Assembly (NCBI RefSeq): GCF_014851395.1
Contig: NW_024040041.1
Span: 9,416,041 to 9,480,040 of the forward strand
Length of the DNA stretch: 64,000 bases
Direction of reading: 5' to 3'
DNA from: Micropterus salmoides
Lineage: Eukaryota; Chordata; Actinopteri; Centrarchiformes; Centrarchidae
Of the stretch, positions 12,326-25,720 are shown in pieces (the first letter of the stretch is position 1; each line of letters starts with the position of its first letter). The translations under genes were made by a program, and so were the position numbers. The notes under the pieces were generated by a model. The model worked only from the letters and a program-made list of their open reading frames with translations. It was not told where the DNA came from and did not search any database.

Positions 12326-13246
12326 TGTCATAAAAACGGTGTGCAATTCAACTCACAACAACTCACTGACCAAAACTAAGTGTCAAAAAACACCTTTTAT
12401 AGAAATTCAGCATGCTCTGATGCCATTTCCCCAATTTTTATCCCTGACACAACAAGACAGCTGAGTCAAGGAAACTACAAACTGCAGCAGATATCTGTTC
12501 CATCTTTGTTTTCATTTTAGGCCTGGCAAAAAATGTTGAGCCCTTTTCTCTCCCGTGAAGGAATACATTGAAATATAAATGACAAAGCGCTTAAGAGGAA
12601 ATACAAAAACATAACATACTTGGCGATAAGGATAGAAATGTTTAAACATAATACAGTAAAATATTCAAGGAGTGTCTAACATTACAGACCCAAAGAGGAA
12701 GACATTTTGTGGAAGTACAAATTTACTGAATATTACTGTGAATCAACAGGCAAGACTGATATTGTCAAACCCAAGTAGGTGATTGGATAGGAACACAGGA
12801 AAACAGTGAGTCTGTATCTGCACTGTGTGGAAACTGAAGCTACGTACAATAACAGTCTCCAGAGCCAAAGCCTGTCTCAGAACCTACAATGGAAAATAAA
12901 AAGACAAATACATCATTTACATAGTGTTACTCACTTGCTGGAATCTAAGTTCCGCGTGCACATCAGGGACACATTTCCAGTGTCACATTTCGCATCTTAT
13001 GAAGAAAAATAAAAACCCCAAGCACACATATACATACACACGCAAAACATACAGACTCACACACACAAAGTAAACCGATCGGATAGAAAACCACTTTTCT
13101 GGAGGTGCACTCGTTTTGGTCAACAGACTGATCTCAGACCATTAGTCCCATTGCTAAATACACGTAAGGTTGAAGGGCAAGGACTGTGTTCAGATGCTGA
13201 ACTGTAGCAGGCACCGAAGGGCGGCTGAACGGCACAGACGTCTGTT

Positions 13247-15579
13247 TTAAACCGGCATCGGCAGGGTCATCTTTCCTCGTCCTCGAAGCACTGCAGACAG
13301 GCAGAGGAAGAAGAGGGAGAGCAAATGGAAGAACGTGAGAAGAGTGAACACCAAACACTTCTCCTAGTCACATAGCCTTGCAATCATACTCTTCGCTTTA
13401 ACTGCTGTCATCCTCAACTGGAAAACCATGATGAAAAACTATACACAGGCAGACGATCCGCTTTACAGAACATTACAATTACATTAATTTTAGTTAAAAA
13501 CTGTATTTGTATGGATTAAATTTGGTTACTGGTATTTACATAGAATAACTGATGGCACCAGGTAAAGACAAAGCGAACTAAGAATTTCATTGCATTAATG
13601 CATTTCTGTGTATGACAATAAAGCCTTTGAATCCTTGAATTATATTATCCACAGCACACAGCTTAGTTATCTGTAAAATAACTCAAGTCAGTTGTACTGC
13701 AGATTTCATTACCAACAGCTAACTGTCTTCGTCATTTATCAAAGAAAAATATCAACATTTTGCATGGTAACATACACTAAATTTAGATTTGGCAGCAATT
13801 CCTCTGTTTTATAACAGAAAATGTTAATTTGGCTGTTTTTGGCTACTAAAGACAAACATTTGTGTTCTTGTAAATCATAATGAGCAATTCTCATTGTTCC
13901 TTTTGTTTGTTTCATAAATGAGATGATTTGTGGATTACTCAAGAAAAATTCTAAATACCTGTGAATTGCAGATTAGTACATTAACATAATAACAATGCCA
14001 AGAAGAAGACTTTATGTAAACAAATACAAAATCTGACATGGGCTTCTCCCACTGAGCTAAAAAAACAAGTCTCCACAGCCAAATGTTTTTTGCAAATCTC
14101 TTTACTCACCCCTGGTGACGTAAAGGTAGAAGAAATCGCAGTAGAAGATGGTCTGCACGACGCCGGACACCACAGCGATCTGGTCGAAGAAGCCCTCGGT
14201 GTGGTAACGCCACACCCAGTTGGCTATGTAGAGGGCTCGGTAGAGGCCAAGGAAGAACAGGTAGTGGGTGGTAATGGACTCTGCCTCGCCGGTCTTGGTG
14301 ATCATGAAGAGCTGTGGCATTATGGCCACCGCCTCCAGGAAGATGGAGAAGGTCCACATGATCTGGATGGAATCAGTGGGAGGCAGACACATGAGTTATG
14401 CTGAAGTTGAACCTTTAAAACGAGGTGTTAAAAGCACAAATGAAGAGAGGTGAATTGTTTGTGGTGGCCTATATATGGAACATTAATAAAAGCTGAACTT
14501 GGACTGACCATAAATTCCTCAAGCTGCATGTTTAACAGCCGTGAGTGATCTTATGATCAAAGGCTTTTCCACACCTGTGAATGTATTGAAGAAAGGGTGC
14601 GTTTACCTCCAGTGGGGTGAACGAATAGTTTTCCAGGAAGGACAGCCCGATGACTGGCACCAACAGGAACTCCACGCGGAAAGTGTCATTCTCAGAGTCG
14701 TACGTATTCCTGAAGCGCATGTAGATCAGGTACACAGTAGCATAGGACAGAGACAAGAACACCACCTGAGAGCAGAGAGGAATATTGATCATTGGCCATG
14801 AAAATCCATGAAAACACTGTTAGTAATTAAAATGGTCAGTGTTTGTTTTGCATAGCTACTGCATATGTGTGTGTGAGCCTGGATCTGAGCTGTGTGAGCT
14901 GATGCTTGTGTTGCACGAGTGTCACAGCCACATGTGATACTGTGTGTGTGATCCCTACACTCTTACCTTCATGACCGTGTTGTAAGGAGAAATGAAGACC
15001 GTGAACAAGTCAAGGTACCTGGTGGTGAAGACCATTGCAAACAGCATCTGGGACTTCCCAGAGATGCCTACAGAGGAGAGAAGCAAAATAATAAAACCAG
15101 GTGAATCACTGTCTGGTCTAAAGCAGCAGACCCCAGCAGAAGACTGGCCACTTTCTAGGTCCAGGGCTGCTCACAGATATGGTGAGAAGAAAATCTTGTG
15201 TTTCCCCCATTGTTATAATTTAACAGCAAAGGAAGAGAGCTGCTGACTTTTTTTTTTGCAACTTTTGCTTTAAAGCTGTAGGCTGCTGTATGATAGGTGA
15301 AGCAGGCAGTTGTTTGCTTTACATTGCCACGTCGCTTCCACTCATGTAGAACTACTCAGCATAATGCAAATAGCCTCCACAAATCACTCGACTGATATCT
15401 ACAAAACGATCGCATCTGTGTATTTACACCGTAGGACTGCATGCATATTGCTAAAGTTAAAGTGGTGTCAGTGTTAGTGTCAGCCTACCAGCACAGGATT
15501 TGGACTTCCATATCTTCAGCAGCAGGATGATGATAGCCACCAGATGTGACACGTCACCCGCCAGGCGAAAGATGTTCAT
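13247..15579 (-). CDS. kdelr3: ER lumen protein-retaining receptor 3 (KDEL receptor)
   Basis: Five coding exons on the minus strand: 15489-15579 (ATG at 15577-15579, MNIFRLAGDVSHLVAIIILL), 14967-15067, 14607-14765, 14110-14362 and 13247-13290 (stop TAA at 13247-13249). All borders are GT/AG and phases fit, giving 215 residues, the usual family length. It is a seven-helix Golgi receptor that binds C-terminal KDEL-like signals of escaped ER proteins and returns them to the ER by COPI vesicles. The segments YDSENDTFRVEFLLVPVIGL and FDQIAVVSGVVQTIFYCDFF point to paralogue 3 rather than 1 or 2. The tail reads VLRGRGKMTLPMPV; mammalian KDELR3 has VLKGKKLSLPMPI, so the paired lysine is reduced to one. 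The gene converges with the GIMAP gene and diverges from kcnj4. KDELR3 next to KCNJ4 is also the human arrangement. Confidence 0.95.
13565..13640 (+). mobile_element. LINE 3'-tail fragment in kdelr3 last intron
   Basis: AAGAATTTCATTGCATTAAT followed by TGACAATAAAGCCTTTGAAT resembles the 3' tail common in fish non-LTR retrotransposons (a 'gaatttcattg...caataaag' end followed by short tandem words). No coding part is attached. Confidence 0.4.
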
Positions 15580-15954
15580 GTTGTCTATGTTCCGCTTTAG
15601 ATACAAAACTTTAATACAAGTCCTCACGGGCCTTTAATGTTACACGTCCTCAAGAGACAGGGCAGTGCTGTTCAGCCACAAAAAGCAAACACGCCCTCAG
15701 AGTGCAAAGACGAGTTACAAGGCTCTAAAAGAAGCCAACAGCTGCACAGTGGACTCTGTCCGGCTCGTTATTTAAACTCCAAAGATACGAGTCCACTTAC
15801 AAAGCTAGCTGTGTCTGCAGTGGTCTGAGAAGAAAGTTGCTTCCGAGGAGGTGACGTGGCTGACGGCTCCGACAGCAACGACCAGCGTCAAGCTCTCCTC
15901 GGTCAAACAACGGTATCCGGTTCCGGTTCTTCAAAATAAAACTCAAATTAGTCG

Positions 15955-15995
15955 TCAAAATCAGAATCAGAATCAGAAGGAGCTTTATTGGGCAG
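15955..15995. repeat. AATCAG repeat and retroelement-like end
   Basis: Short AATCAG tandem words run into GGAGCTTTATTGGGCAGC, a combination seen at the end of an interspersed fish repeat. Only this edge is present. Confidence 0.4.
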
Positions 15996-16876
15996 CGTTC
16001 CCTATGTTGTTGCTAACCTTTATTATGATTCTTCCGTCACGTTTTTTCCTGCGCTAACTAGTCCTACAGCTTTTGACTAGAAACTCCGTTCAAACTCCAA
16101 GTTGTCAGGCTCAATGAGGAATGGGGTGCTATTACTTTTGTCATTAATACCTTGAATACTTTTCAAATTATTCAAGGTTTTCCAGGAAAATTCTCTCATT
16201 GTATGTGAATGGAGAGACTGTCGAAATTCTTCTCATACCTACTCCACTTTGAAAGCTCACCAGATCAGCTGCAGACTTGATTTACACTGTAAACTGGTCA
16301 CAAGAAGTTAATTTATTAATGATGGATTCCGCTTTTTGATATGTTTTATGGTTTGTTCACGGTCGCTGTCGAAGTTTTATGCTTTTTTGAGCTCTTTTCT
16401 GAGTTTATAATGGGTGTGTATTGCGTGAGTTAGAGTGGGTGACATCATCACTACAATGTAGCAGGCTTGGAAAATCTTCTTAGATTTTTCTCTTTAACTC
16501 GCTGGTTTGACCACAATTTTAACTCTTCGTGCATAATTTAATAATAATAAAACAGAAACGTAGTAAATTTAATTGTGGTTCCTCACATGGGCTTTTTAAA
16601 TCCCTCGGAGTTATAGATTTGTCTCTGTGTCCTTCCAAAGGACAAGAGTGATAGAAAATTCTCCATTGGCTGCCATTGCAAGTTCTCCTCAAATTTTCTT
16701 GACCAGAGCAGAAGGTTCCAGTTTTTTAACTCGCCAAAGTGGTCACTTTTTTCAACTTTATCCAAACAAAAAATAGACAAATCTCACAGTCTTATAGTCC
16801 ACCTGTGTCTCGGTCTCACAGTCCGTCTCAGTCTCATTGTCCACCTGTCTCTCTGTCACACAGTACACATGTATGC

Positions 16877-16880
<4 letters not shown>

Positions 16881-16912
<32 letters not shown>
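16881..16912. repeat. (CA)n microsatellite
   Basis: About 32 bases of perfect CA repeat, preceded by a degenerate tract rich in CAGTCTC/CCACCTGT words. Confidence 0.95.
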
Positions 16913-16913
<1 letters not shown>

Positions 16914-17929
16914 TAAAGGAGACTCATTAGGCTTCTTATATTTTCTGTCTTATGTAACTCAGTAACAACTGGCAATGCTTCGAACTGTCTGTACTGCTGA
17001 GCCGCATAATCATCCTGCTTCAGGATCTCGGCCAATCAGAACACAGTGGGCTTTACTGCTTGTTTAAGAGAGAGGCTGAAATGAGAGCTCAGTCAACATA
17101 AATAAATGTAGAAAATAAGAACAACATTGCAGATCTATACATGCGCATTATTCTGGGTCTGTGCTGTGCAGAAGTAACGCAATGGAAGAGAATATTGTGT
17201 ACATATAAATATAAAAACTGACAACATAAAAATATACAACAACAAAGATCAACAATCAACAACAAATATGTGCCAGGTCTGTGCCCAACACGGGATGAAA
17301 CAGTATTTACAAGTGCAGAGACATTTGTATCATTTGCAAATACAAATGTCTAAACGCGGTCTTCTTCCTCTTTATTACCTTTTATGGCGGGTGGCAACAA
17401 GCGTTAAGGTGCATTACCATCACCTACTGTGTGTTAGTGTGGACCAGCATTCTCTATCCCTTAAAAAAATAAACAAACAAAAAAACCCCCACTGCTCACT
17501 AAATTCTATTGATTAACCCAGTTTCTTTGAAATAATGGAATAGCTTCCCTAGCCCGAGGTCAAATATAATTTTTAGAATCAAATCTTTCAGTCCAAGCTT
17601 TATGAGTTCCCACCTTAATGTTTCTCGTTCTCGAGAGAACTTTTGATGGTGAAGAAATGTTCTACTGATTCCTCTAGCCTAATTGACAGTGTTCAAAAAG
17701 CGGTCTTTTGATGGGAGCTGGGTTATACATTTTATTGTTAACCTTACCAATATACTGTATAAAGATGACCCATTCCTGATTAAATTCATACAACGTTATT
17801 TAATGTCTGACTGACCTCTCCCAAATACAGAAAGTCAGAACCAGAAAGAATGTCCAGTCAAACAAGGTAGGCTTAGGTAGGTGGGTTTAATTGTCATTAC
17901 AACAGGTTGTAAAGTGAAGTTTAGTTTGT

Positions 17930-18150
17930 AACTCGCTGACCCCTTGTTCAATGAGTTCAGCTTGTTCCCATCTGGTCGTGACCTACCAAGGTGCAGAACC
18001 AGTAGCCTACATTTAAAAACTATTTTGTCCCAGCTGCTATTAGCCTTCTGAACAGTATTGATTAATTTCTATGTATTTTGTGTGTGAATGGTTTATGTGT
18101 TGTTTACCGTGCTGATTGTACTGCTGACTGTGTGTAACAGTTTAGGCATG
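17930..18150 (+). mobile_element. Degenerate LINE 3'-end fragment
   Basis: The words GACCCCTTGTTCAATGAGTT, CCCATCTGGTCGTGACCTAC and CAGCTGCTATTAGCCTTCTG follow, in order, the end of the second ORF of common fish non-LTR elements. It is frameshifted and not coding now. Confidence 0.4.
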
Positions 18151-19520
18151 AATGATAGCTGATAGAATAGGCCTACTCTCACTTGGCACGGAAAGGAGGA
18201 ATTGGAAGTAAATGCCCAACGACTTTGCTTAGAAAATAATAATGGCCGGCATTTATTTCACAGACATAAAGGAACACAATAAGACACCCTAGTCTCTCAG
18301 TTTAACTGTATATCGTACACATTCCAATGAGATCACAAAATCCCCTCCCAAAATAAAAGACAAAAAATGCAAAATCCCCGTTTAGTTCAGTTCAATTCAA
18401 GAAAAAAAAAACATTTCACTGTCCACATCTACCCGGGTAGTTTGATTTTTTTCTTCAAATGTTAGAGGCCTCTTTTGTTTTGTTTTGCTTATCTGAGATC
18501 CACGTGAAAGAGAATCCAATGGATGAATCAAATCTGGATGACAGAACAGGATGGACGATGGGAGACTGGACGTCCTGCTCCACGTTGTCCTGCTGTAGTC
18601 TGTCTGGCTCGTGCTTGCATGCATGTGTTTCTCTCTTTAAAATCGAAGTCACAGAAAACCAACCGGAGAATCTTCAGAACAACAAAAACGATCCTCCCAG
18701 GACTTGTAGAAGAATGCAGTGACTTAAAGAAATTGGCTAACTCAAAGTATGTTAATCTCAGCACAATAAATTGGCTTAATAGTACTTTTCTCGCTCTCGA
18801 CTTTTCTACCGTGGTTCATCTGCTCTCCTCTCATCTCACGCAAAGACTGTATATAAAAAGATCTCACGCTGTTTTTTTCTGTACCCTGTTTCCTTCCTCT
18901 CTCAGAAAACATGGCGAATTGTTCTACATATGCGCTAAGGGCGCCCCCTTGTGGAAATAAAATCCTAAAGCCATATTACCACTTCTAATTCACTTTTCAG
19001 TTAATCAGGGTTACATGTGCAACAAATTGCCCGTCAGGGATAAAAAGATTTACCTTACCTTATAGTTTTGTCTGTTAATATTTTCATGTGTTGCTTGACT
19101 GTTTCTGGCCAGCTTCATGCAAATATGAGAACGGGCTACAGCACAGCTATACAGTGGACCATCCTTAAGAAGTACAGCCCCTGTAATAACAACAGATGGC
19201 GACAAGCTGCAAGCAATAAGGAGTTAGAACACCATTCTTTAAAAAAAAAAATAATAATAAAAATAAACTGAAACGGGCTACATTTTTTACTCAACTCAAA
19301 ACTTTGTTTTTATTTTCCAACAACAAATCACTGTTGGTCACCATACTTGCTAGGTCATAAGGAAATCACAAGCCAGTAAAATGAAGCTTTACCATTTTAT
19401 TTCCCACCATTAAGGTCTAAATACTGTTCCAAAGCCTTTGTGTGGGAGAAATACTGAATCATTTCTTTAGTTATTCAGTTGGTCTAAAATTAGTCAAATG
19501 TATTATCATGTTGGGGGACA

Positions 19521-19555
19521 AATTTTCCATTATCACATAGTGATAATGGAAAATT
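19521..19555. repeat. Perfect short hairpin
   Basis: A 16-base arm (19521-19536, ending TTATCAC) pairs perfectly with 19540-19555, leaving a 3-base loop ATA. No flanking duplication was seen. Confidence 0.85.
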
Positions 19556-21429
19556 ACACAATAGTGGAAAGATGACAGGAAACAAGGAAGAGAGAGATGC
19601 AACAAAGGTTTTTAGAAGGAGCACAAACGTTTTTTTGTTGAATGCAATGGAATATTATCTCTTTAGGTAAATGCCACAGACATACAGGCATACAATGTCA
19701 CATGTTTTGTAGCATTGTACACATGCTTTTCAGTGTTTTAAAATACTCTCCACCCTTCTTCACAGTTTTCACAGTTCTCAGATACTTCCGCTACACCTGC
19801 ATCCCTTTCCCCCTAATCCTGCTGCCTGAATCACTGTCAAAACCTAAAACCACTTGCCCCCTATTTCTCATCACTATGTTTCCCTTCCTATCAAATCCCA
19901 CCGTCTCCACCTCCTCCTTCGTCCTCCCTCTAAGTCCACAAATTGCAGCTGAATTTGGGCATCACACACATCCTACTCTCATGTCTGATGCAGTGAAATC
20001 AGCACAGGGAACCCGAGAGGAAATGGTTTCAGCCTACTTCGAGTGCATCTGTGGTGGTGCAGAAGTGAGGGGGCACCGCACACCAGCAAATAGTACACAG
20101 CTTCTTTATACACCCCTAGGTTGTTTCAAGTTGAGTATAACTCATGAGGAAGTGTTCATATATGAGTTATAAATAAATGAGGAAGAGGCAAGCAAGAACA
20201 TGAAGAAAGAGACAATTATGCTTTATTAGTCTCCTATGGGTGATTTATTCCAGACATTTGTACTGTAGAGGACAGGACGGAGCTGACCCATACATAGGCT
20301 CCCGTAGCCTAATGAGCATGTGCTCAGCAAAAGGTTATGGAAACTAATCTGACACCCAAACCTGATTAGTGGCTATTTATACAATCACACAGTCTGGTCG
20401 ACCTGGTCATCTCCTCCTCAGATGCTGGACTGTGTGATCAGTCTGTCTGTTCCTTTTCCACCATACACAGCCCATCTTTTTTACTGTAATGGTACCCAGT
20501 CGTTTAGTGTCTGACAAAGGCTCCCCTCAGCTGTGAGCCCGACACTATATCTGGTGAAGGCTGTGATTAACTTACAGAGTTAATTTTTCTCCATTTTGGG
20601 TTGCAGGATGCAGCACCAGAGAAGCATTTTCTGCTGCGCACGCTATGGTTACAAGCAAAATTATTACCAGATTTAGACCAGAAACGGTCTCTTACAAGCC
20701 CATGTTTGAAAGTCAGGATAAAGAAAAAATCCTAACATAGAATTTCCAATTTATTTCCAACTTTAAGACATTTAATAATTCAAGCAATCATTTGGTCAAT
20801 CAACAGTCAATAACATCACCTCATCTCTGTATCCTGGGTCTACTGTTTACATTGGCTGATTTGCAATGCACTCACCATTTATGTTTAGATCTCTTTTGGT
20901 GGTGTGACCTGATGTGCTGTCCCTTCAGTGGTGGTCTGGCTTTATTCTCTGTCTTTATGTGTTTGTCCGTGTGTATCACTAAAACTGCACTGAATTAGAC
21001 ACTATAATTTCCTATTACTACTCACACATCCTCGTCATGGTTAATTGACCCTTGAATAGTTCTTGTCATGTCATTGTTCACATCACAACTTACACAGACC
21101 TTTTCAAGTGTTATTTCATGTGTACATTTTACCCCAAGAAGCTCCCTCTGTCTGTCCTCTAAGTTTGTGTTTTCTGTTTACCTCACTGTTGCCACTACTT
21201 ACAGCGCTGTGTCTCCATCCGCCCCCTCGTTCCTCCTCTCTGCATTTGTCATATGAGCAGATGCACACCCACATCCCTATTCAGAGGAAGAGATTTTCAA
21301 AAGAGGTACCCCCTTGCTCTATAATTTAGAAGGGAGAGGGAGGGAAGAAGAGTAAGAGGTAGGGAGAGGGAGGGTGCGATGAGGGGGTTAAAGGGGAGCT
21401 GTGGGCGAGGGCAGGAGGGGAGCGGTGCG

Positions 21430-21443
21430 GTTTCCATAGAAAC
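21430..21443. promoter_or_regulatory. Candidate RFX (X-box) site
   Basis: GTTTCCATAGAAAC fits the two-half-site X-box consensus (GTTNCC, short spacer, RGNAAC). It lies at the edge of a G-rich tract (21325-21430). Motif match only. Confidence 0.35.
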
Positions 21444-21904
21444 TGGTTAGCTCACTTCATAGCTCATATAATAGATATATAATCCACTGTGCCAATCTTC
21501 ATTAGCAGCAGAATGGCCGCGGGAGCACACAAAGTTATGCTGAGAATCGTCAAGAATTGTATGAAGTTTGAAATGAACAGAGTTGGAAAGTACATTCACT
21601 CCCTTTTTGGAGACTTTAACTCCACTGTATTTTAGAAGGGACCGTTTTGATGTTAACTCCACCACATTTATACATAAAAAATTTACAGATTAAATTTGTT
21701 CACTTTTATTTGCTTACATTTACCACTGGTGTTGTGACATTAAAGACTATTGGATCATAGTCTTTTACTGCAGAATTGCCAATTGCCAGTGACCCTCAGC
21801 ACCTAGCTTCCCTTACACAGCAGCCCTGAATGTGCATGAGAAACATATGCCCAGGTGGCCCCCGGAAGGCGCCTGACTGGTTACCTTTGTTGCTCTGTCT
21901 CTCT

Positions 21905-22065
21905 GTCTCTCAGTTCAGTTCAGTTCAATGTACTTTAATGGCATGAATGTTTAAGTTAAACAATGTTGCCAAAGTGGTTTACAGCAAAATCACAAAGTTT
22001 ACATTTGAATTTAACATAACAAGAATTAATGCAATCATGACCATTCAATTAAGTGGTAATAAAAC
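21905..22065. repeat. Interspersed repeat fragment
   Basis: CAGTTCAGTTCAATGTACTT followed by AATGTTGCCAAAGTGGTTTA resembles a dispersed fish repeat that begins with TTCAATTCAA-type words. Family not assigned. Confidence 0.35.
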
Positions 22066-23179
22066 TAATCTCTCTCTCTCTCCTTCGCTCTCCTTCTCCC
22101 CTAACACACTCCCCTCACTAAAAGGTATAAAATGTTCAACAATCATTAAACCAACAGCAAATGCAGCTGTAGCCTATACAGGCTGAGTCATTCTCCACCA
22201 TTTTACTGAATGAACTGGATCAGCTGAAACCAAGAGGTGGGCTTAAAGGTACTTCAGCATAATACTCGTAATACAATGTGCTTACAGTGTATAAAAGTCT
22301 CTTGTATACACTCATATGCTTAACATGTCTCACACAGGTCTTATCACTACAGTTTAAAAATCAACAACACAACAACTCAAATCCTCCAAAGCTGCTCACC
22401 ATCCACAAGTTCTGCTCAGCCCTGGGTCACATGAGCCTGACACTGTGCAGTCAAAGGATAACCAAAGAATGACCTTCCCACTTTGCATCCAATGGAACAA
22501 GAACAATATGTGAGAGGTAGCCCACTGCAACATCACAGCACTTCAAGTTAAAGTGCAATTCAGCAAAGAATGATGCAGGATAGAAAAACTGCGCTGCTTG
22601 AAACCTTCAAACTGGCATTTCTCTTCCCTTGGTAACCCTGTGTGGATGTGGCATTTAACATGTGTTAACAGATGAGCGGGGTTATGGAGTTTTGACTGTG
22701 CTGAGTGGCTGACATGCACTGACAGTCATCTAACTGCAGCACCAGCGATAAGGGGTTGGAAAAAATCCACAGCTGTGAGGGAGTAAATGTAAAGGGATTA
22801 TGTCTACAGGCCAATTTACAGTAACAATCCCATCTTATTGTAATCACTGTGGTGATGCACATTTTTAAACTATGATGGCAGCTCAACCACTTGATTTCCA
22901 AGCCCCCATATATTCTTCATCTCCCACCTATTACAGTATCATCTCTGTTGTTCCTCGAAGAGAGTTAGCCTACAAAATCATGACTCAAATGAGTTCTCAC
23001 AGGCTTACATGAGCACATCAGGCATTATTCAACACCTACACATGCTTAGAGAGCACAGGAAAAAGTGGCAGCCCCACAGTAGTCTTAACTCCACTCCTGT
23101 TGTCTCTTTGCCTTTCTTTACTCCATTTCTCTTATTTTTCTCCTCTCCTCCTCCATCCAACCCTCTCTCCCTCCCTCCC

Positions 23180-23527
23180 TCCCAAACCTATGCTCTGCAG
23201 AGGGGAGATTGACACAGCATTTTTAGCCCAGGGTGCATGAGTATGCACAGGAGAGCGCACACAGACAGGATTATAGTCAGCAAAGGAGGCAGCGGAGGAC
23301 AACAACGGATTAAAAGAGAGAAACAACAGGGATAACAGAATGAATAAGTGATGAAGAAGAAACTAAAAAGAGAGGAAGAATAAAATAAAGGATCACAGAC
23401 CACATGAATGTGAGGATGTGGGACCTTTGCCCAGGACAGTGCAAGTGGGATTTTGAGAAGTGAAGTGGTGGTACACAAGGAATACACATTACAACCAAGT
23501 GACAGAAAACAACAACTAACTTGCAGG
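23180..23527 (+). other. Possible non-coding leader exon of kcnj4
   Basis: A purine-rich stretch without a long open frame ends in a strong donor (GTGAGT at 23528-23533). The next good acceptor ahead of the kcnj4 start is at 29092-29093. Kir2 genes commonly have a separate 5' UTR exon. The left boundary is a guess; RNA evidence is needed. Confidence 0.25.
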
Positions 23528-25296
23528 GTGAGTATCAGTAATGCTCAGTTTACAAATAGTATTTCAGTATCAGGAGATGTATACAACAATAACTTGATGG
23601 ATTCAGTTTTTTATTTGTTGAATTAAGTCATTTCACAACTTTGCACTCCAGATGACAGATATTAAGAGCACTTACAGTCTTACCTTCAGACGGTACGCTC
23701 TTTCACAGTTACCATAACAAAATAAGCACTGCGTCAGACAGACTGACGCCCGGGCATCATGGGAACTGCTGTGTCGTGTACAATCGAGTGAACAGCCATA
23801 CTTCTCTATCACATACTGTAAATCTCTATGGCACTGGTGAGGCTTGACATGTACACCTTTAGAAGAGGGAGGAAAGGCCTCGGGATACCTGGTGCCTGGG
23901 AGGTATGAAAGGACAGAAGGATGACAGATAATATAAATCATCAACTTGTGGCTTAATCATCACAAAAACGAATAAAGTTAGATACCAAACACATTTGTAA
24001 GAAAACCTTTACTCACAAACAAAAGCGAAACGTCTAATACAACTATCTATGTCTATCACAGAGGAACCTGCCAGTAAAGTGATCTTTGAATAGATGTTTG
24101 AATAAAGAACAATTTCATTGTTCAAGGGAACGTTATTTATCCATCTCATATTGATTATGTCCCTGTGACGCCATCTTTTTCAGACAGTCCTATGGCCTTT
24201 TCAGGACCACTCAGAAAAACAGCATAGACCACGACTGTAAAGATAAAATAAATGTTTACAATGAGATATTTCACCCCAAAAGCTGACCAGTAGCTATACC
24301 GTAAACCTACAAGTTATAGGTACGGTATGTTGAGCTATATAAAAAAATTAAATAAAACTGACAATGATGTTGGCTGAGCTGCTGTAAGCATAAGCTGTAA
24401 TGGTGGCGGCCTTTGTCTGTAAACAAACGTCCAGATGATTCAGTCCTGCAAATAGAAATAGAGACCTGAGGAGGAAAGTCTCTCACTTTAAAATTTAAAT
24501 TTAAATGTTAATGTTCACTAATTTAGCATTTACAGTTGGACATATTTGGACATTGTATTAGCAGCTGATCTATCACATATATAATATGTTTTGCAAAGAG
24601 TAAAATTGGACAACATGGAAAAAGAACATCTGAAATGAAGCCAACACGGAGGTTGTCTGGGATTTGATGGTAGTGTGGGAATAATTCTTTGCACTGACTT
24701 CTCTGTGGGTTGGCTCGTGACAAGCAGAGGTGAAACCAGGGTATGTATTGATTCATTTTCACATAGTACAAGATAGTTTGACAAAGGCAAAGGCAAAAGA
24801 AGGAAGTGAAGTGAACCTGTCACCTACAGTCCCAGTATCCAAGCAGCATGTAGCATGAATCTGTCTATAGTGAGATGGACTCAGCAGGTCCCTAACTGGG
24901 ATAAATAACATCAGTAATGTTTGGCAAATATGTGCTTCTCTTAATAGACTACATTTATGCAACTAGGTTATTCTGTACTTTTCTAACAATCATCTTGACA
25001 ATCAGATTTACTTTTATTTTCATTTTTTGGCAGAAAACAGCCTATTTAGTTTGCCTTTGACTGTATCTGGAAATTAAACCTTTTTTAGACAGTAAGGCTA
25101 ATTTCTCTTTATGCTACCAGCATATAATCAAAAATGACTCAGATCACTTTGTAGGCTATAATTGCTCAACTAGATGCCATATCTGCCAGGCCATGTCTGG
25201 GCTTAAAGCTCTGGTATTCACACTGGATGTAAAATATCTTTTTGGGGCAGATGCAATAGTGTGTCTCATCAGGGGCGATTACCAAAGACTTTAGGG

Positions 25297-25720
25297 CCGT
25301 GGTCGGCAATAGGCGGCCCGCGGGCCAGAACTGGCCCACCAGCAATAATATCTGGCCCGTGGCCATATTGCTTTGATAGCAGAAAAATAAAAAATTAATA
25401 AATTGATAGCAGCTGATGAAGAAATAGATCTCAGTCATGACAACAACAGTTACTCACAAACTCACTTCCTCTTAAGTGACGTTCTCATGCTTTTATTTTG
25501 GAGGCACAAAATAAAAGCATGAGAACGTTTTTGAAGAAATGCTTCATGTTGAGTTCATTGAGAGCTTTTTACTTTGAAAAGTTCTGAAGGACATTCAAAA
25601 GAGTCTCTGGCTTACTTGACACACCTCTGAAAAAGCTGTCAGTAAAGGTGTACTTGGATTCCCCTGAATTTCCTCAGGGAAATGAAAAAGCCAGATGTCA
25701 GACTTATTTGCTGACCCCTG
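25297..25720. mobile_element. Non-autonomous hAT element with 8-bp TSD
   Basis: Perfect 8-bp direct repeats CTTTAGGG (25289-25296 and 25721-25728) flank a 424-bp element whose ends are inverted: GTGGTCGGCAA-type on the left, TTTGCTGACCCCTG on the right. The left end continues with GGCGGCCCGCGGGCC, typical of fish hAT/Charlie-like elements. An 8-bp target duplication is the hAT hallmark. No transposase frame survives. Confidence 0.85.
25479..25528. repeat. Perfect 22-bp-stem inverted repeat inside the hAT element
   Basis: Arm 25479-25500 (starts ACGTTCTCATGC) is the exact reverse complement of 25507-25528; the loop is GAGGCA. Confidence 0.95.

Larger units (their letters stand above)
12016..13246. 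other. Convergent 3' region between the GIMAP gene and kdelr3
   Basis: It probably holds both 3' UTRs. No coding exon is visible. It contains a tetranucleotide run near 12186 and a candidate AATAAA for the GIMAP gene at 12320. Confidence 0.5.

Noticed and set aside
19642..20172. 176-residue plus-strand frame
   Set aside because: No domain; it is a pyrimidine-rich stretch with chance openness.
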